In this document: piece after piece, positions 44,088 through 52,736 of the stretch
Position numbering within the stretch: position 1 is the first letter of the stretch
Layout: every line of letters starts with the position of its first letter
NCBI RefSeq assembly: GCF_004022565.1
Contig: NZ_CP022987.1
Coordinates: 806,001-870,000, forward strand
Length of the DNA: 64,000 nt
Reading direction: 5' to 3'
DNA from: Pollutimonas thiosulfatoxidans
Lineage (GTDB): Bacteria; Pseudomonadota; Gammaproteobacteria; Burkholderiales; Burkholderiaceae_B
Notes under the pieces: model-generated
Databases searched by the model: none
The model's input: the letters and a program-made list of their open reading frames with translations, nothing else
What the model was told of the DNA's origin: nothing
Position numbers and translations under genes: made by a program

Positions 44088-44840
44088 TTAGGCGTGATTT
44101 CTAATGTCGTCGAGCACGGTTGTGCCGAAGTCGTTGTGGTCCAGGTAGCGCAGGATGCGGGCGGCTACGTCTGCGGGCGCAGATAGCTGTCCTTGCGCGT
44201 GCATGTCGGCAAAGCGCTGCACATTGGGAAAATCGGCGGCTGCGCTGCCGCGTATTTGTTCTTGCATGCCGGTGTCGATCACGCCCGGTGCAAGCGATGC
44301 GACGCGCACGCCATGGTTCTCGGCGTGCAGCACGCTGGTGTAGTGATCCAGCGCTGCTTTGGTGGCGCAATAAACGCCCCAGCCCGGCATGGGGTTGCGG
44401 CCCGCGCCGGAGGAAATGTTCAGGATGCGGCTGTCGGCTTGCAAGGGCTGGACGGCTTTAAGGAATGCCGCGGTCAACAGCATGACGCTGCTGACGTTAA
44501 GGCTGAAGGCTGCCGTGATGGCAGCGGCATTGGTCAAGTTGCTGGCCTGGCCTATGGGCTCGACGGTGCCGGCATTGTTGATCAGGATATAACGTTGGGC
44601 ATCGGGCGGCAGGGCCGCCGCCAAGTCCTGCGCCACACGTTCGGCGGCGGCCGGGTCTGCCAGGTCGGCTTGAATCTGCTTTAGCGCGCAACCGGTGGCG
44701 GCAGCCCGCGCGGCAAGCGCGTCGTTCTGGCGACGGGCAATGGTAAGCACCAGCGAGCCCTGCTGCATCAGGCCCAGCGCCAGTGCTTCGCCCAACCCTC
44801 GGGACGCCCCGGTAACGATGGCGACAGTGCTTGCTTGCAT
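44088..44840 (-). CDS. SDR family oxidoreductase between prfB and lysS
   Basis: A 250-residue classical short-chain dehydrogenase with VTGASRGLGEA, the ILINNAGT motif, catalytic Ser in LNISSGAGR and YCATKAALDHY. The shape and the VRVASLAPGVIDTGMQ ending resemble the YueD/sepiapterin-reductase-like subgroup; substrate unknown. Its ATG directly abuts the prfB stop and the gene is embedded in the otherwise conserved prfB-lysS pair. Confidence 0.88.
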   Translation of the reverse strand: MQASTVAIVTGASRGLGEALALGLMQQGSLVLTIARRQNDALAARAAATGCALKQIQADLADPAAAERVAQDLAAALPPDAQRYILINNAGTVEPIGQASNLTNAAAITAAFSLNVSSVMLLTAAFLKAVQPLQADSRILNISSGAGRNPMPGWGVYCATKAALDHYTSVLHAENHGVRVASLAPGVIDTGMQEQIRGSAAADFPNVQRFADMHAQGQLSAPADVAARILRYLDHNDFGTTVLDDIRNHA

Positions 44841-45945
44841 TTAGACTCCTTGCTTCAGGCTGGCTTGTATGAAGGGATCCAGGTCGCCGTCCAGCACTTT
44901 CTGGGTGTTGGATATCTCGACGTTGGTGCGTAGATCCTTGATGCGGCTTTGGTCCAAAACATAAGAACGAATCTGGTGCCCCCAACCGACATCGGTCTTG
45001 GCGTCTTCCATCTTTTGCTGCTGCGCCATGCGGGTGCGTATTTCGAGCTCGTACAGGCGCGACCGGAGCATTTGCATGGCTTCGGCGCGGTTGCGGTGTT
45101 GGGAGCGGTCGTTCTGGCACTGCACGACGATGCCGGTGGGCTCGTGCGTAATGCGCACGGCTGAGTCAGTCTTGTTGATGTGCTGCCCGCCCGCACCGCT
45201 GGCACGGTAGGTGTCAACACGCAGATCGGCAGGGTTGATCTCGATTTCGATCGAATCGTCGACCTCAGGGTAGACGAATACGCTGGCAAATGAGGTGTGC
45301 CGTCCGTTGGCGGAGTCGAATGGGCTTTTGCGTACCAGGCGATGCACGCCGGTTTCGGTGCGCAGGAAGCCGAACGCGTAATCGCCTTCGATCTTGATGG
45401 TGGCCGATTTGATGCCGGCAACATCGCCGTCGGATTCTTCCAGAACTTCGGCCTTGAAATCCTTGCGCTCGCAATAGCGCAGGTACTGCCGCAACAGGAT
45501 GGATGCCCAGTCTTGAGCTTCAGTGCCGCCGGCCCCGGCCTGGATGTCCATGAAGCAGTTGAGCGGGTCGGCCGGGTTGTTGAACATCCGGCGGAACTCC
45601 AGGTCTTCCAGCAGCAGGCCTATGGCGTCGGTGTCGTGCTCGATGGCCGCCAGCGTGGCGTCATCGTCATCGTCGGCGGCCAGCTCGAACAGCTCTTGGG
45701 CATCGTGCAGGCCGTTGCTTATCGTGGATAAAGTCTGGACAACTTTTTCCAGGCTCTTTTTTTCTCGGCCCAGCTCCTGGGCGTGCTTGGGGTCGTTCCA
45801 GACTTCAGCGCTTTCCAGTTCGGCGTTTACTACGTGCAGGCGTTCGGCTTTGGCATCGTAGTCAAAGGTACCTCCGAAGTGCCTGCTCGCGCTCCGCGTA
45901 GTCTTCCAGGCGGGCGGCAAGTTGGTTTTGGCGTTCGGCTTCCAT
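44841..45945 (-). CDS. prfB: Peptide chain release factor 2, expressed by programmed +1 frameshift
   Basis: A 367-residue RF2 once the frameshift is counted; it ends translation at UGA and UAA. Translation starts at 45945 (MEAERQNQLAARLEDY), runs 27 codons to CTT followed by an in-frame TGA (45864-45862), then continues in the +1 frame from GAC at 45863. The tripeptide stop-recognition motif is RKSPFDSAN and the peptidyl-hydrolysis GGQ is in SGAGGQHINK. The long continuous frame reaching back to 46040 has unrelated sequence before the shift and is not the natural N-terminus. Confidence 0.95.
45861..45875 (-). promoter_or_regulatory. RF2 programmed frameshift site
   Basis: On the minus strand GGAGGT (45875-45870) stands three bases before CTTTGAC. 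This is the internal Shine-Dalgarno plus slippery CUU-UGA-C arrangement of the classic RF2 autoregulatory frameshift: low RF2 allows slippage past the UGA. Confidence 0.95.
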
Positions 45946-46018
45946 GTGTATTCCTGATTATCTGCGTGATATTGGTATCTGCTAATCTCGCATTTTAACC
46001 TGTACTGGCCTGGCCTCC

Positions 46019-47125
46019 ATGATGCTCCCGCCCGAATCACAGAATGCTCCCCTGGCCGACATCCCCGTAGCCGCGGTGCCGCAACCGTACTCCCAAGGGT
46101 TGGCGGCGATGTCGCCGGCCAATTTCGGGATGGTCATGGCGACCGGGATTGTGTCGATCGCAGCTCATTTACTGGGGCACCCGTCTGTGGCTCGCGGCTT
46201 GTTCACGCTGAACATTCTGCTGTATGGGGTGCTGTGGATCTTGACGGTGTTGCGTGTCAGCCGCTACCCGCGCCGATTCTTTGGCGATATGGCGGACCAT
46301 CTGCGCGGGCCTGGTTTTTTCACCACGGTGGCCGCCACGGGCGTATTGGGCTCGCAGTATATGCTGCTTGCCGCTGACGCCGGCTCGGGCGCCGTTTTGT
46401 GGTTGCTGGCATTGCTGCTGTGGCTGGTGCTGACATACGCCATCTTTGCCATCTTCACCGTCAAGCGCGTCAAGCCCACGCTCGATAAAGGAATCAATGG
46501 CGGCTGGTTGCTTGCGGTAGTGGCAACCCAATCGATTTCGGTGTCCAGCGCCTTGCTTGCGGTCAGTCAGCCCGCCTATCAGCTGGAACTGAACTTCCTT
46601 GCCCTGTCGATGTGGCTGTGGGGCGGCATGCTGTACATCTGGCTGATGGCTCTGATCTTTTACAGGTACACATTCTTTCGCTTGTCGCCGGACGATCTGA
46701 CGCCGCCTTACTGGATCAATATGGGCGCGATGGCGATCTCGACGCTGGCCGGCTCCTTGCTGATCGCCAACGCGGCGCAAGTGCCTTTCCTGGCCTCGAT
46801 GTTGCCTTTCCTGAAGGGTTTCACGGTGTTTTACTGGGCAGCGGGTACGTGGTGGATACCCATGTTGCTGCTGCTCGGGCTATGGCGCTACGTCTATATG
46901 CGGTTTCCGCTACGGTACGACCCCCTCTATTGGGGCGCTGTGTTTCCTTTGGGCATGTATGCGGCCTGTACCTACCAGCTTGATGCCGTCATGCAGTTTA
47001 CCGTGCTGGCATGGCTGCCTATTGTTTTCTTCTATTTGGCCTTGGCGGCCTGGAGCCTGACCTTCGCGGGCCTGGTGGCGCGCGTTGCAAGGGGGCTGCT
47101 GAAAACCAAAACGCCGTCGATATAG
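46019..47125 (+). CDS. TehA/SLAC1-family (TDT) membrane transporter
   Basis: A 368-residue inner-membrane protein with about ten hydrophobic segments, of the tellurite-resistance/dicarboxylate transporter (TDT, SLAC1-like) family. The first helix carries the family start PANFGMVMATGIVSIAAHLLG, and pore-lining Phe/Gly pairs recur in helices such as FFTTVAATGVLGSQY. Members export anions, sulfite or dicarboxylates; the substrate is unknown. It is divergent from prfB with only 73 bases between starts and ends at a bidirectional terminator. Confidence 0.85.
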   Translation: MMLPPESQNAPLADIPVAAVPQPYSQGLAAMSPANFGMVMATGIVSIAAHLLGHPSVARGLFTLNILLYGVLWILTVLRVSRYPRRFFGDMADHLRGPGFFTTVAATGVLGSQYMLLAADAGSGAVLWLLALLLWLVLTYAIFAIFTVKRVKPTLDKGINGGWLLAVVATQSISVSSALLAVSQPAYQLELNFLALSMWLWGGMLYIWLMALIFYRYTFFRLSPDDLTPPYWINMGAMAISTLAGSLLIANAAQVPFLASMLPFLKGFTVFYWAAGTWWIPMLLLLGLWRYVYMRFPLRYDPLYWGAVFPLGMYAACTYQLDAVMQFTVLAWLPIVFFYLALAAWSLTFAGLVARVARGLLKTKTPSI

Positions 47126-47137
47126 CGACGGCGTTTT
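47108..47137. terminator. Bidirectional terminator between tehA-like and dctM genes
   Basis: AAAACGCCGTCG and CGACGGCGTTTT form a twelve-base perfect stem with an ATATAG loop. A/T tracts on both sides allow it to serve the convergent genes on either strand. The stop of the transporter gene lies in the loop. Confidence 0.9.
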
Positions 47138-47161
47138 GAAAACTTCAAGGTGTACTGCGGT

Positions 47162-48442
47162 TTAGAAATTACCGATGTTAGGCAGCCACAACGAAATTGC
47201 CGGCACGTAGGTGATTAGCACCAGGAAACTAAGCAGTATCAGCAGCCAGGGCGAAGCCGCCCGAACCACCTGTCCGATAGACATCCTGGTGATTCCGGCT
47301 GTTACGAACAGGTTCAAGCCTATGGGTGGCGTAACCATGCCGATTTCCAGGTTGACCACGATGATAATACCCAGGTGCACGGGGTCTATGCCCAGCTCCA
47401 TCGCAATCGGGAACAGGATGGGCGCCAGGATAAGGATAATGCCTGTCGGCTCCATGAACATGCCGGCGATCAATAGCAAGACGTTGACCACGATCAGGAA
47501 TTGCCAGGCCGCCATGTCCCATGCCACGATCTGCTCCGCAATAGCTTGGGGAATGCGCTCGGTGGTAAGCACATGGGCGAAAAGCAGGGCGTTCACGACG
47601 ATGAACATCAGCATGATGGTCACCTTGGAGGCGTCCATCAATACTTCCGGAACTTGCCGCATGCCTATGTCGCGGTAGATGAATACGGCCACGAAGAAGG
47701 CATAGACTGCCGCAACCGCAGCCGCCTCGGTCGGCGTGAAGATGCCGCCATAAATACCGCCAAGGATGATAAAGATCAGCATCAAACCCCAGAAGGAATC
47801 GCGACCCGCGGTCACTACTTCCTTCATTGATGCTCGTGGCTGGCGCGGGTAGTTCTTGATGCGGGCCACGATATAAATTGCCACCATCAGCAGCAAGCCC
47901 AGCAGCAAACCCGGTACGACCCCTGCCATGAAAAGCTTGCCGACTGAGGTTTCGGTGGCTGCGCCGTAGACCACCAGGACGATGGAAGGCGGAATAAGAA
48001 TACCCAGAGTGCCTGCGTTGCAGACCACGCCTGCGGCGAAGGGCTTGGGATATCCGGCGCGCACCATCCCGGCGATCACGATGGACCCAACCGCCACCAC
48101 GGTGGCGGGTGAAGAGCCCGACACGGCAGCGAACAGGCAACACGCCAGTACGGACGCGATGGCCAGGCCGCCATGCAGATGACCGACCGTTGCAATCGCA
48201 AAGCGGATCATGCGTTTTGCCACGCCGCCGGTGGTCATGAAGGCACCTGCCAGCACGAAGAAGGGGATAGCCATGAGCGTGAAGTGTTCGGAGGTTTCGA
48301 ACATCTTCAAGGATAAGGAGGCCAGTGAGTCGTGGCCGAACAGCAGTATGGTCAGTATTGAAGACAGGCCCAGCGACACGGCCACGGGTACGCCCATGAA
48401 CATGAAGAGGAACAGCATGATGAATAGCGCGCCGGTGGTCAT
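47162..48442 (-). CDS. dctM: TRAP transporter large permease (DctM)
   Basis: A 426-residue membrane protein with about 12 transmembrane helices, the ion-coupled large subunit of a tripartite TRAP transporter. Family strings include GVPVAVSLGLSS, FFVLAGAFMTTGG, AVSGSSPATVVAVGSIVIAGM and MEPTGIILILAPILFPIA, plus GMVTPPIGLNLFV near the C-terminus. The ATG overlaps the dctQ stop by four bases. Confidence 0.93.
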   Translation of the reverse strand: MTTGALFIMLFLFMFMGVPVAVSLGLSSILTILLFGHDSLASLSLKMFETSEHFTLMAIPFFVLAGAFMTTGGVAKRMIRFAIATVGHLHGGLAIASVLACCLFAAVSGSSPATVVAVGSIVIAGMVRAGYPKPFAAGVVCNAGTLGILIPPSIVLVVYGAATETSVGKLFMAGVVPGLLLGLLLMVAIYIVARIKNYPRQPRASMKEVVTAGRDSFWGLMLIFIILGGIYGGIFTPTEAAAVAAVYAFFVAVFIYRDIGMRQVPEVLMDASKVTIMLMFIVVNALLFAHVLTTERIPQAIAEQIVAWDMAAWQFLIVVNVLLLIAGMFMEPTGIILILAPILFPIAMELGIDPVHLGIIIVVNLEIGMVTPPIGLNLFVTAGITRMSIGQVVRAASPWLLILLSFLVLITYVPAISLWLPNIGNF

Positions 48443-48987
48443 GGTTGCTCCTGGCCGGGTGTGGCGGTGTCGTCACTGCGGTACTTGAGGGCGTCTTCGA
48501 CTTCATCACCCAGAAGATGTGTGTCTTTGCCGCGTAGCATGTCGATCAGTATTTTGGTGAAGCGGAAAAAAAGCAGCGCGAAGCCAACCGGCATGACAAG
48601 CCGTGGTATCCACTGATAGATGGGGATGTCTTGTGCGAGGATGCCGATGTCATACATTTTGCTGACATACACCCAGCCGCCTATAAAAACGATGATCGCG
48701 TAGATGACGCAAAGCAAGGTGGCCACGATGCCAACCTTGTGCGCGACATTACGCGGAAGAATCTTGACGAGCGCGTCGACTCCAATATGCGCGCCGACCC
48801 GCACACCATAAGAAATTCCGAGAAAGATCAGGCCGCCAAACAGGAAGGTGCTAAGTTCAAGTGCCCATACAAAGCTGTAATTGAATATATAGCGGGCGAC
48901 GACCTGACCGAAGGTGACGAGGGTCATGGCTGCCAACAGCAGGGCAATGAGGCCTTCCTCCAGCCGTTCAAGCCAGACGAATTTCAT
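48439..48987 (-). CDS. dctQ: TRAP transporter small permease (DctQ)
   Basis: A 182-residue protein with four hydrophobic helices (about residues 15-35, 48-65, 85-105, 130-150), the DctQ plan. The early RYIFNYSFVWALELSTFLF motif is typical. The C-terminal tail is soluble and acidic. It bridges the binding protein and DctM in the TRAP complex. Confidence 0.9.
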   Translation of the reverse strand: MKFVWLERLEEGLIALLLAAMTLVTFGQVVARYIFNYSFVWALELSTFLFGGLIFLGISYGVRVGAHIGVDALVKILPRNVAHKVGIVATLLCVIYAIIVFIGGWVYVSKMYDIGILAQDIPIYQWIPRLVMPVGFALLFFRFTKILIDMLRGKDTHLLGDEVEDALKYRSDDTATPGQEQP

Positions 48988-49017
48988 GGTGGTGCTCCAG
49001 ATGCGGGGATGTACTGT

Positions 49018-49040
49018 GCGCGCCGCAGGACGCGGCGCGC
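49018..49040 (-). promoter_or_regulatory. mRNA hairpin between dctP and dctQ
   Basis: Nine-base perfect arms GCGCGCCGC and GCGGCGCGC with a five-base loop lie in the 61-base gap after dctP. With no T-run it is probably a stabilising stem that keeps dctP mRNA more abundant than dctQM, as is common for binding-protein operons. Confidence 0.65.
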
Positions 49041-49048
49041 GTTAACGA

Positions 49049-50050
49049 TTACTGGTTGGACTTCAGTGCGGACTGGATCAGGTCGGCGCCGATATCGGCT
49101 TCGAACTTCTTCCAGACGGGCTCCATGGCTTTGCGCCAAGCGGCAACGTCTTCCTTGCTAAGCTCTTGTACCTTGGCCTGATTGGCCTCGAGGATGCGCT
49201 TGCGGTCGCGTTCGTTAAGCTCAGCCGCCTTGTTATTGGCAAAGACGGTGGCCTCTTCCATGGCCTTTTCCAGACCGGCGCGTATATCTTCAGGCAGGCC
49301 ATCCCACCACTTGGCATTGGTGACGACCATGTAGTCGATCACACCATGGTTGGTGTTGGCGATGGTTTTTTGTACCTCGTGGAATTTTTGCGAGTAAATG
49401 TTGGACCAGGTGTTTTCCTGACCATCGACCACGCCGGTTTGCAGGGCTTGGTAGACCTCGGCGAAAGCCAGCTTCTGCGGGTTGGCGCCAAGCTGGCGGA
49501 ACTGGGCTTCGAGTACGTCCGAGGCCTGGATGCGGAACTTCAGGCCTTTGATATCTTCGGGGCGGGTAAGCTTGTCTTTGTTGGTGGACAGCTGCTTCAT
49601 GCCATTGTGCCAGTAGGCCATGCCCTTCAGGCCGCGATTGGTCATGGAGTTAAGCAAGGCCTTGCCTTCGGCGCTGCCCTGGAAGCGGTCGACGGCTTCC
49701 ATGTCGTCAAACAGGAAAGGCAGGTCGAACAACTGCACTTGCTTGGTATAGCGGTCAAACTTGGACAGCGATGGCGCGATGAACTGAACGTCGCCCAACA
49801 GCACCGCCTCCATTTCCTTGGCATCACCAAACAATTGCGAGTTCGGGAACACCTGTACCGTTACTTTGCCCGGCAGCAGCTTCTCGGCGACCTCTTTGAA
49901 TTTCATGGCGCCCTGACCCTTGGGCGTGGCGTCGGCCACGACGTGGCTGAATTTGATGACGATAGGGTTTTGTGCCAATGCGGATGCCGAGAACGACAGC
50001 GCAATACTGGCGCCCAGGACAGTGAGCATCCGTGATGGTGTGAGCTTCAT
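49049..50050 (-). CDS. dctP: TRAP transporter substrate-binding protein (DctP)
   Basis: A 333-residue periplasmic binding protein. Residues 1-26 are a signal peptide (SIALSFSASALAQ). The DctP fold is recognised by IKFSHVVADATPKGQGAMKFKEVAEK, the PFLFDDMEAVDRF region, GLKFRIQAS with the carboxylate-binding Arg, and LQTGVVDGQENTWSNIYS. The start at 50050 follows GGAGA and fits the signal peptide; a longer frame adds a non-signal stretch. The ligand is probably a C4-dicarboxylate or another organic acid. Confidence 0.93.
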   Translation of the reverse strand: MKLTPSRMLTVLGASIALSFSASALAQNPIVIKFSHVVADATPKGQGAMKFKEVAEKLLPGKVTVQVFPNSQLFGDAKEMEAVLLGDVQFIAPSLSKFDRYTKQVQLFDLPFLFDDMEAVDRFQGSAEGKALLNSMTNRGLKGMAYWHNGMKQLSTNKDKLTRPEDIKGLKFRIQASDVLEAQFRQLGANPQKLAFAEVYQALQTGVVDGQENTWSNIYSQKFHEVQKTIANTNHGVIDYMVVTNAKWWDGLPEDIRAGLEKAMEEATVFANNKAAELNERDRKRILEANQAKVQELSKEDVAAWRKAMEPVWKKFEADIGADLIQSALKSNQ

Positions 50051-50139
50051 ATGGTGTCTCCAATCTTTTAAGTGTGAACGATGCCCGTACACTGTACTGA
50101 TCTGAAACATCCATGTCAAAGCTTATCGTTTAGGGTTTT

Positions 50140-51783
50140 TCATAGGGTGGACGATGCTGTTAAAGCGTGATCTTCACCCAGGGCAAAGTGGGAAAGCGCC
50201 TGCATCAGGCTATTTGCCTGACCGTGCTGGTGGCGTGTCGCGCCGCTGGCTTTTTGCACCATGGCGACGTTGTGTTGGGTGATGGTCTCCAGATGGCCCA
50301 GCGCGACATTGACCTCCTCGATACCATTGGCTTGTTCGCGCGAGGCCTGGGCGATCTCCAGCGTCATGCCCCGCACCTGCGCCATCGACGCCGCCATCTG
50401 CTCCACACTGCGCTCGGCAGCTTCCACCAGCGCGGTGCCGCCATCCAGTTGCTGAACCGAATGGGTCAGGATGCGCTCGATGTCTCGCGCCGCTTCGTCT
50501 GATCGGCGCGCCAGGGCGCGCACTTCGGTGGCAACCACGGCAAAGCCTCGCCCGTGCTGACCCGCACGCGCCGCCTCTACTGCCGCATTAAGCGCCAGGA
50601 TATTGCTCTGGAAGGCGATGCCGCTGATCAGTCCCGAGATATCCGCAACCTTGCGGGCATCGGTCCGTACCGCCTGCATGGTCGCTGCGGCTTCATGGAT
50701 GTCTTGGCTGCACTGCTCCGCCAGGGCATCGGTGTGGGCGACCAGTTCGCTGGAACGCTCCGCGTGGTCGGCGTTCTGTCGCACCGTCACGGCCAGTTCT
50801 TCCATCGCGCCCGCAGTTTGCTGCAAGTTGGCCGCCTGCTCGGTGCTGCGTTGCGACAGATCTTCATTGCCACGACTGATGTGCTCGGATGTGGTCGCGA
50901 TCTGCTGGGCGCTGTCTCGTACGTCGTGGACGGCCAGGTGCAGGCCGGCACCGATGCCGTTCAGCGCGCTTAACAGTTTGCCCAGTTCGTCGCGGCGCCG
51001 CACGGCTATCCGGGCGGTCAGTTGCCCGTCGGCCAGCCGCTCGGCCAGGCTCACGCCTACGTCCAGCGGTCGCTTGACGGACCGGTACAGCGCCCACAGC
51101 GCCACGGCGCTGCCAACCAGCAAAATGGCCATTGCGCAGACCGCGGTCCAGAGCGCGCTGCGACTGGCCGCACTGGCCATCTGCACATCGGCATCGTGGC
51201 GGGCGGTTTGCATGGCGTTGAACCGGTCGATGTCCCTCATGATGGCGGCAAAGGCATCAGCGTACTGTTGACCAAAGATCATGACCTTGGCCATGAGCGC
51301 ATTGGGCAAGGCCACCTTGATGCCGCCTTTTCCGTCATCGAATTGTCCGCTGGCCGTACTGATAGCCTCGCGCTGTGTGGCGGCTAGCTCGAGAATGCCG
51401 GCATGCGCTGCTTCCAGCACGTCCATCTCGGCCTGGGTGTAGCCTGCCATTCTGAGCCGTTCCAATATTGCTTGCTGAACACCGTGCTCATCCGGCGCGC
51501 GTCCTTCCAGGACCGCGCGCAAGTGCTCGTAGCTTTCTTGGAACTCCGGCTGCTCGCTCGCGACAAAAGCCATGACATCGCGGCTCATGGCCTGCACCAT
51601 ATTCTTATAGCCGGTGGCGAGCGCTGTGGCGGCTGATCGCTGTTGTTCCGTGGCTTTCAGTCGCTCGGTGCTGGCGGTCAAGCCATACAGGGCGCCGATG
51701 ACCAGCGCGCAAAGCATGGCCAGTACAGCCAGGAACAAGACAAAGCTGTTCTTCAAGGTAAACCAGTGTTTCATGCCAGACAT
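50140..51783 (-). CDS. Methyl-accepting chemotaxis protein
   Basis: A 547-residue chemoreceptor. TM1 is about residues 12-34, a periplasmic helical ligand domain follows to about 190, TM2 about 193-213, then a HAMP domain and the cytoplasmic signalling coiled coil. The hairpin tip is very conserved (NILALNAAVEAARAGQHGRGFAVVATEVRALARRSDEAA). No CheR-tethering pentapeptide is seen at the C-terminus. It lies between the TRAP and ABC transporter operons on the same strand; sensing of one of their substrates is possible but unproven. Confidence 0.93.
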   Translation of the reverse strand: MSGMKHWFTLKNSFVLFLAVLAMLCALVIGALYGLTASTERLKATEQQRSAATALATGYKNMVQAMSRDVMAFVASEQPEFQESYEHLRAVLEGRAPDEHGVQQAILERLRMAGYTQAEMDVLEAAHAGILELAATQREAISTASGQFDDGKGGIKVALPNALMAKVMIFGQQYADAFAAIMRDIDRFNAMQTARHDADVQMASAASRSALWTAVCAMAILLVGSAVALWALYRSVKRPLDVGVSLAERLADGQLTARIAVRRRDELGKLLSALNGIGAGLHLAVHDVRDSAQQIATTSEHISRGNEDLSQRSTEQAANLQQTAGAMEELAVTVRQNADHAERSSELVAHTDALAEQCSQDIHEAAATMQAVRTDARKVADISGLISGIAFQSNILALNAAVEAARAGQHGRGFAVVATEVRALARRSDEAARDIERILTHSVQQLDGGTALVEAAERSVEQMAASMAQVRGMTLEIAQASREQANGIEEVNVALGHLETITQHNVAMVQKASGATRHQHGQANSLMQALSHFALGEDHALTASSTL

Positions 51784-51872
51784 TGCCCGTTATTGTTTGT
51801 TGTGTCCGGGTCTGTGATCTGGCCCGGCGGCAGGGACTACCGGCGGGATTATTGCAACGCAACATTACGTGC

Positions 51873-52736
51873 TTATGACAGGGCTCCTGCCCTTATTCTT
51901 TCAGAGCGGCGGCGTAGGAACTCGAGGGTGGCCAGGAACAATATGGAGACGACGATAAGCAGGGTGGCGACGGCCAGGATGGTGGGGTTGATCTGTTCGC
52001 GCAGCCCGGCAAACATTTGGCGGGGTATCGTGCCTTGCTCCGGGCCTGCCAGGAACAGCACCAGCACGATTTCATCGAAAGATGTCACGAAGGCGAACAG
52101 CGCGCCCGAAATCACGCCTGGCCGTATCAGGGGAATCACCACGTCGCGAAACACCTTCAGGGGCGAGGCGCCCATGCTGAGCCCCGCTTGATACAGCGTT
52201 CGGTCAAAGCCCGCCAGCGTAGCGGTGACGGTGATGATGACAAACGGCACACCGAGCGCCGCGTGGGCGATGATGATGCCGGCGAAGCTGCCGACCAGAT
52301 TGAAGCGGGTGTAAAAGAAGAACATGCCCGCGGCCACGATGATGAGCGGGACGATCATGGGCGAGAGCAGCAGGGCAGTGATCAAACGCCTGTAAGGCAT
52401 GTGTTCGCTGGCCAGGCCGACCGCCGCAAGCGTACCGAGCGTGGTGGCGATCAGGGTGGCGAAAATGCCGATGAAAAAGCTGTTGCGTATCGCCATGAGC
52501 CAGTTCTGGCTGTGGAAAATGGCGGCATACCACTTGAGCGAATAGGCGTCAGGGTCCAGACGCAGCATGCCCTCGGTGAAGCTGAAAAACGGTTCGGCGT
52601 TGAAAGACAGCGGAATAATCACCAGTATGGGCAATATCAGGAAGAACAACACCGCCCAGGCGGTCAGTTTGAGCCCATAGGCGCCCAGCTTATGCCGCCA
52701 GGTGTAGTACGCCGGATATGCCTCCATGCCTGTCAT
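51873..52736 (-). CDS. potI: Polyamine-type ABC transporter permease (PotI/PotC-like)
   Basis: A 287-residue inner-membrane permease with six hydrophobic segments. The EAA-type coupling motif is visible in QAGLSMGASPLKVFRDVVIPLIRPGV. Helices include ILVIIPLSFNAEPFF and FVTSFDEIVLVLFL, the latter being the PotC/PotI signature. It is the last of a four-gene leftward set (ATPase, binding protein, permease, permease) and overlaps the previous permease gene by four bases. Confidence 0.88.
   Translation of the reverse strand: MTGMEAYPAYYTWRHKLGAYGLKLTAWAVLFFLILPILVIIPLSFNAEPFFSFTEGMLRLDPDAYSLKWYAAIFHSQNWLMAIRNSFFIGIFATLIATTLGTLAAVGLASEHMPYRRLITALLLSPMIVPLIIVAAGMFFFYTRFNLVGSFAGIIIAHAALGVPFVIITVTATLAGFDRTLYQAGLSMGASPLKVFRDVVIPLIRPGVISGALFAFVTSFDEIVLVLFLAGPEQGTIPRQMFAGLREQINPTILAVATLLIVVSILFLATLEFLRRRSERIRAGALS

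Noticed and set aside
45946..46040. Continuous frame upstream of prfB as the true RF2 N-terminus
   Set aside because: The 60 residues before GAC 45863 are unlike RF2, while the other frame gives MEAERQ and a classic frameshift site.
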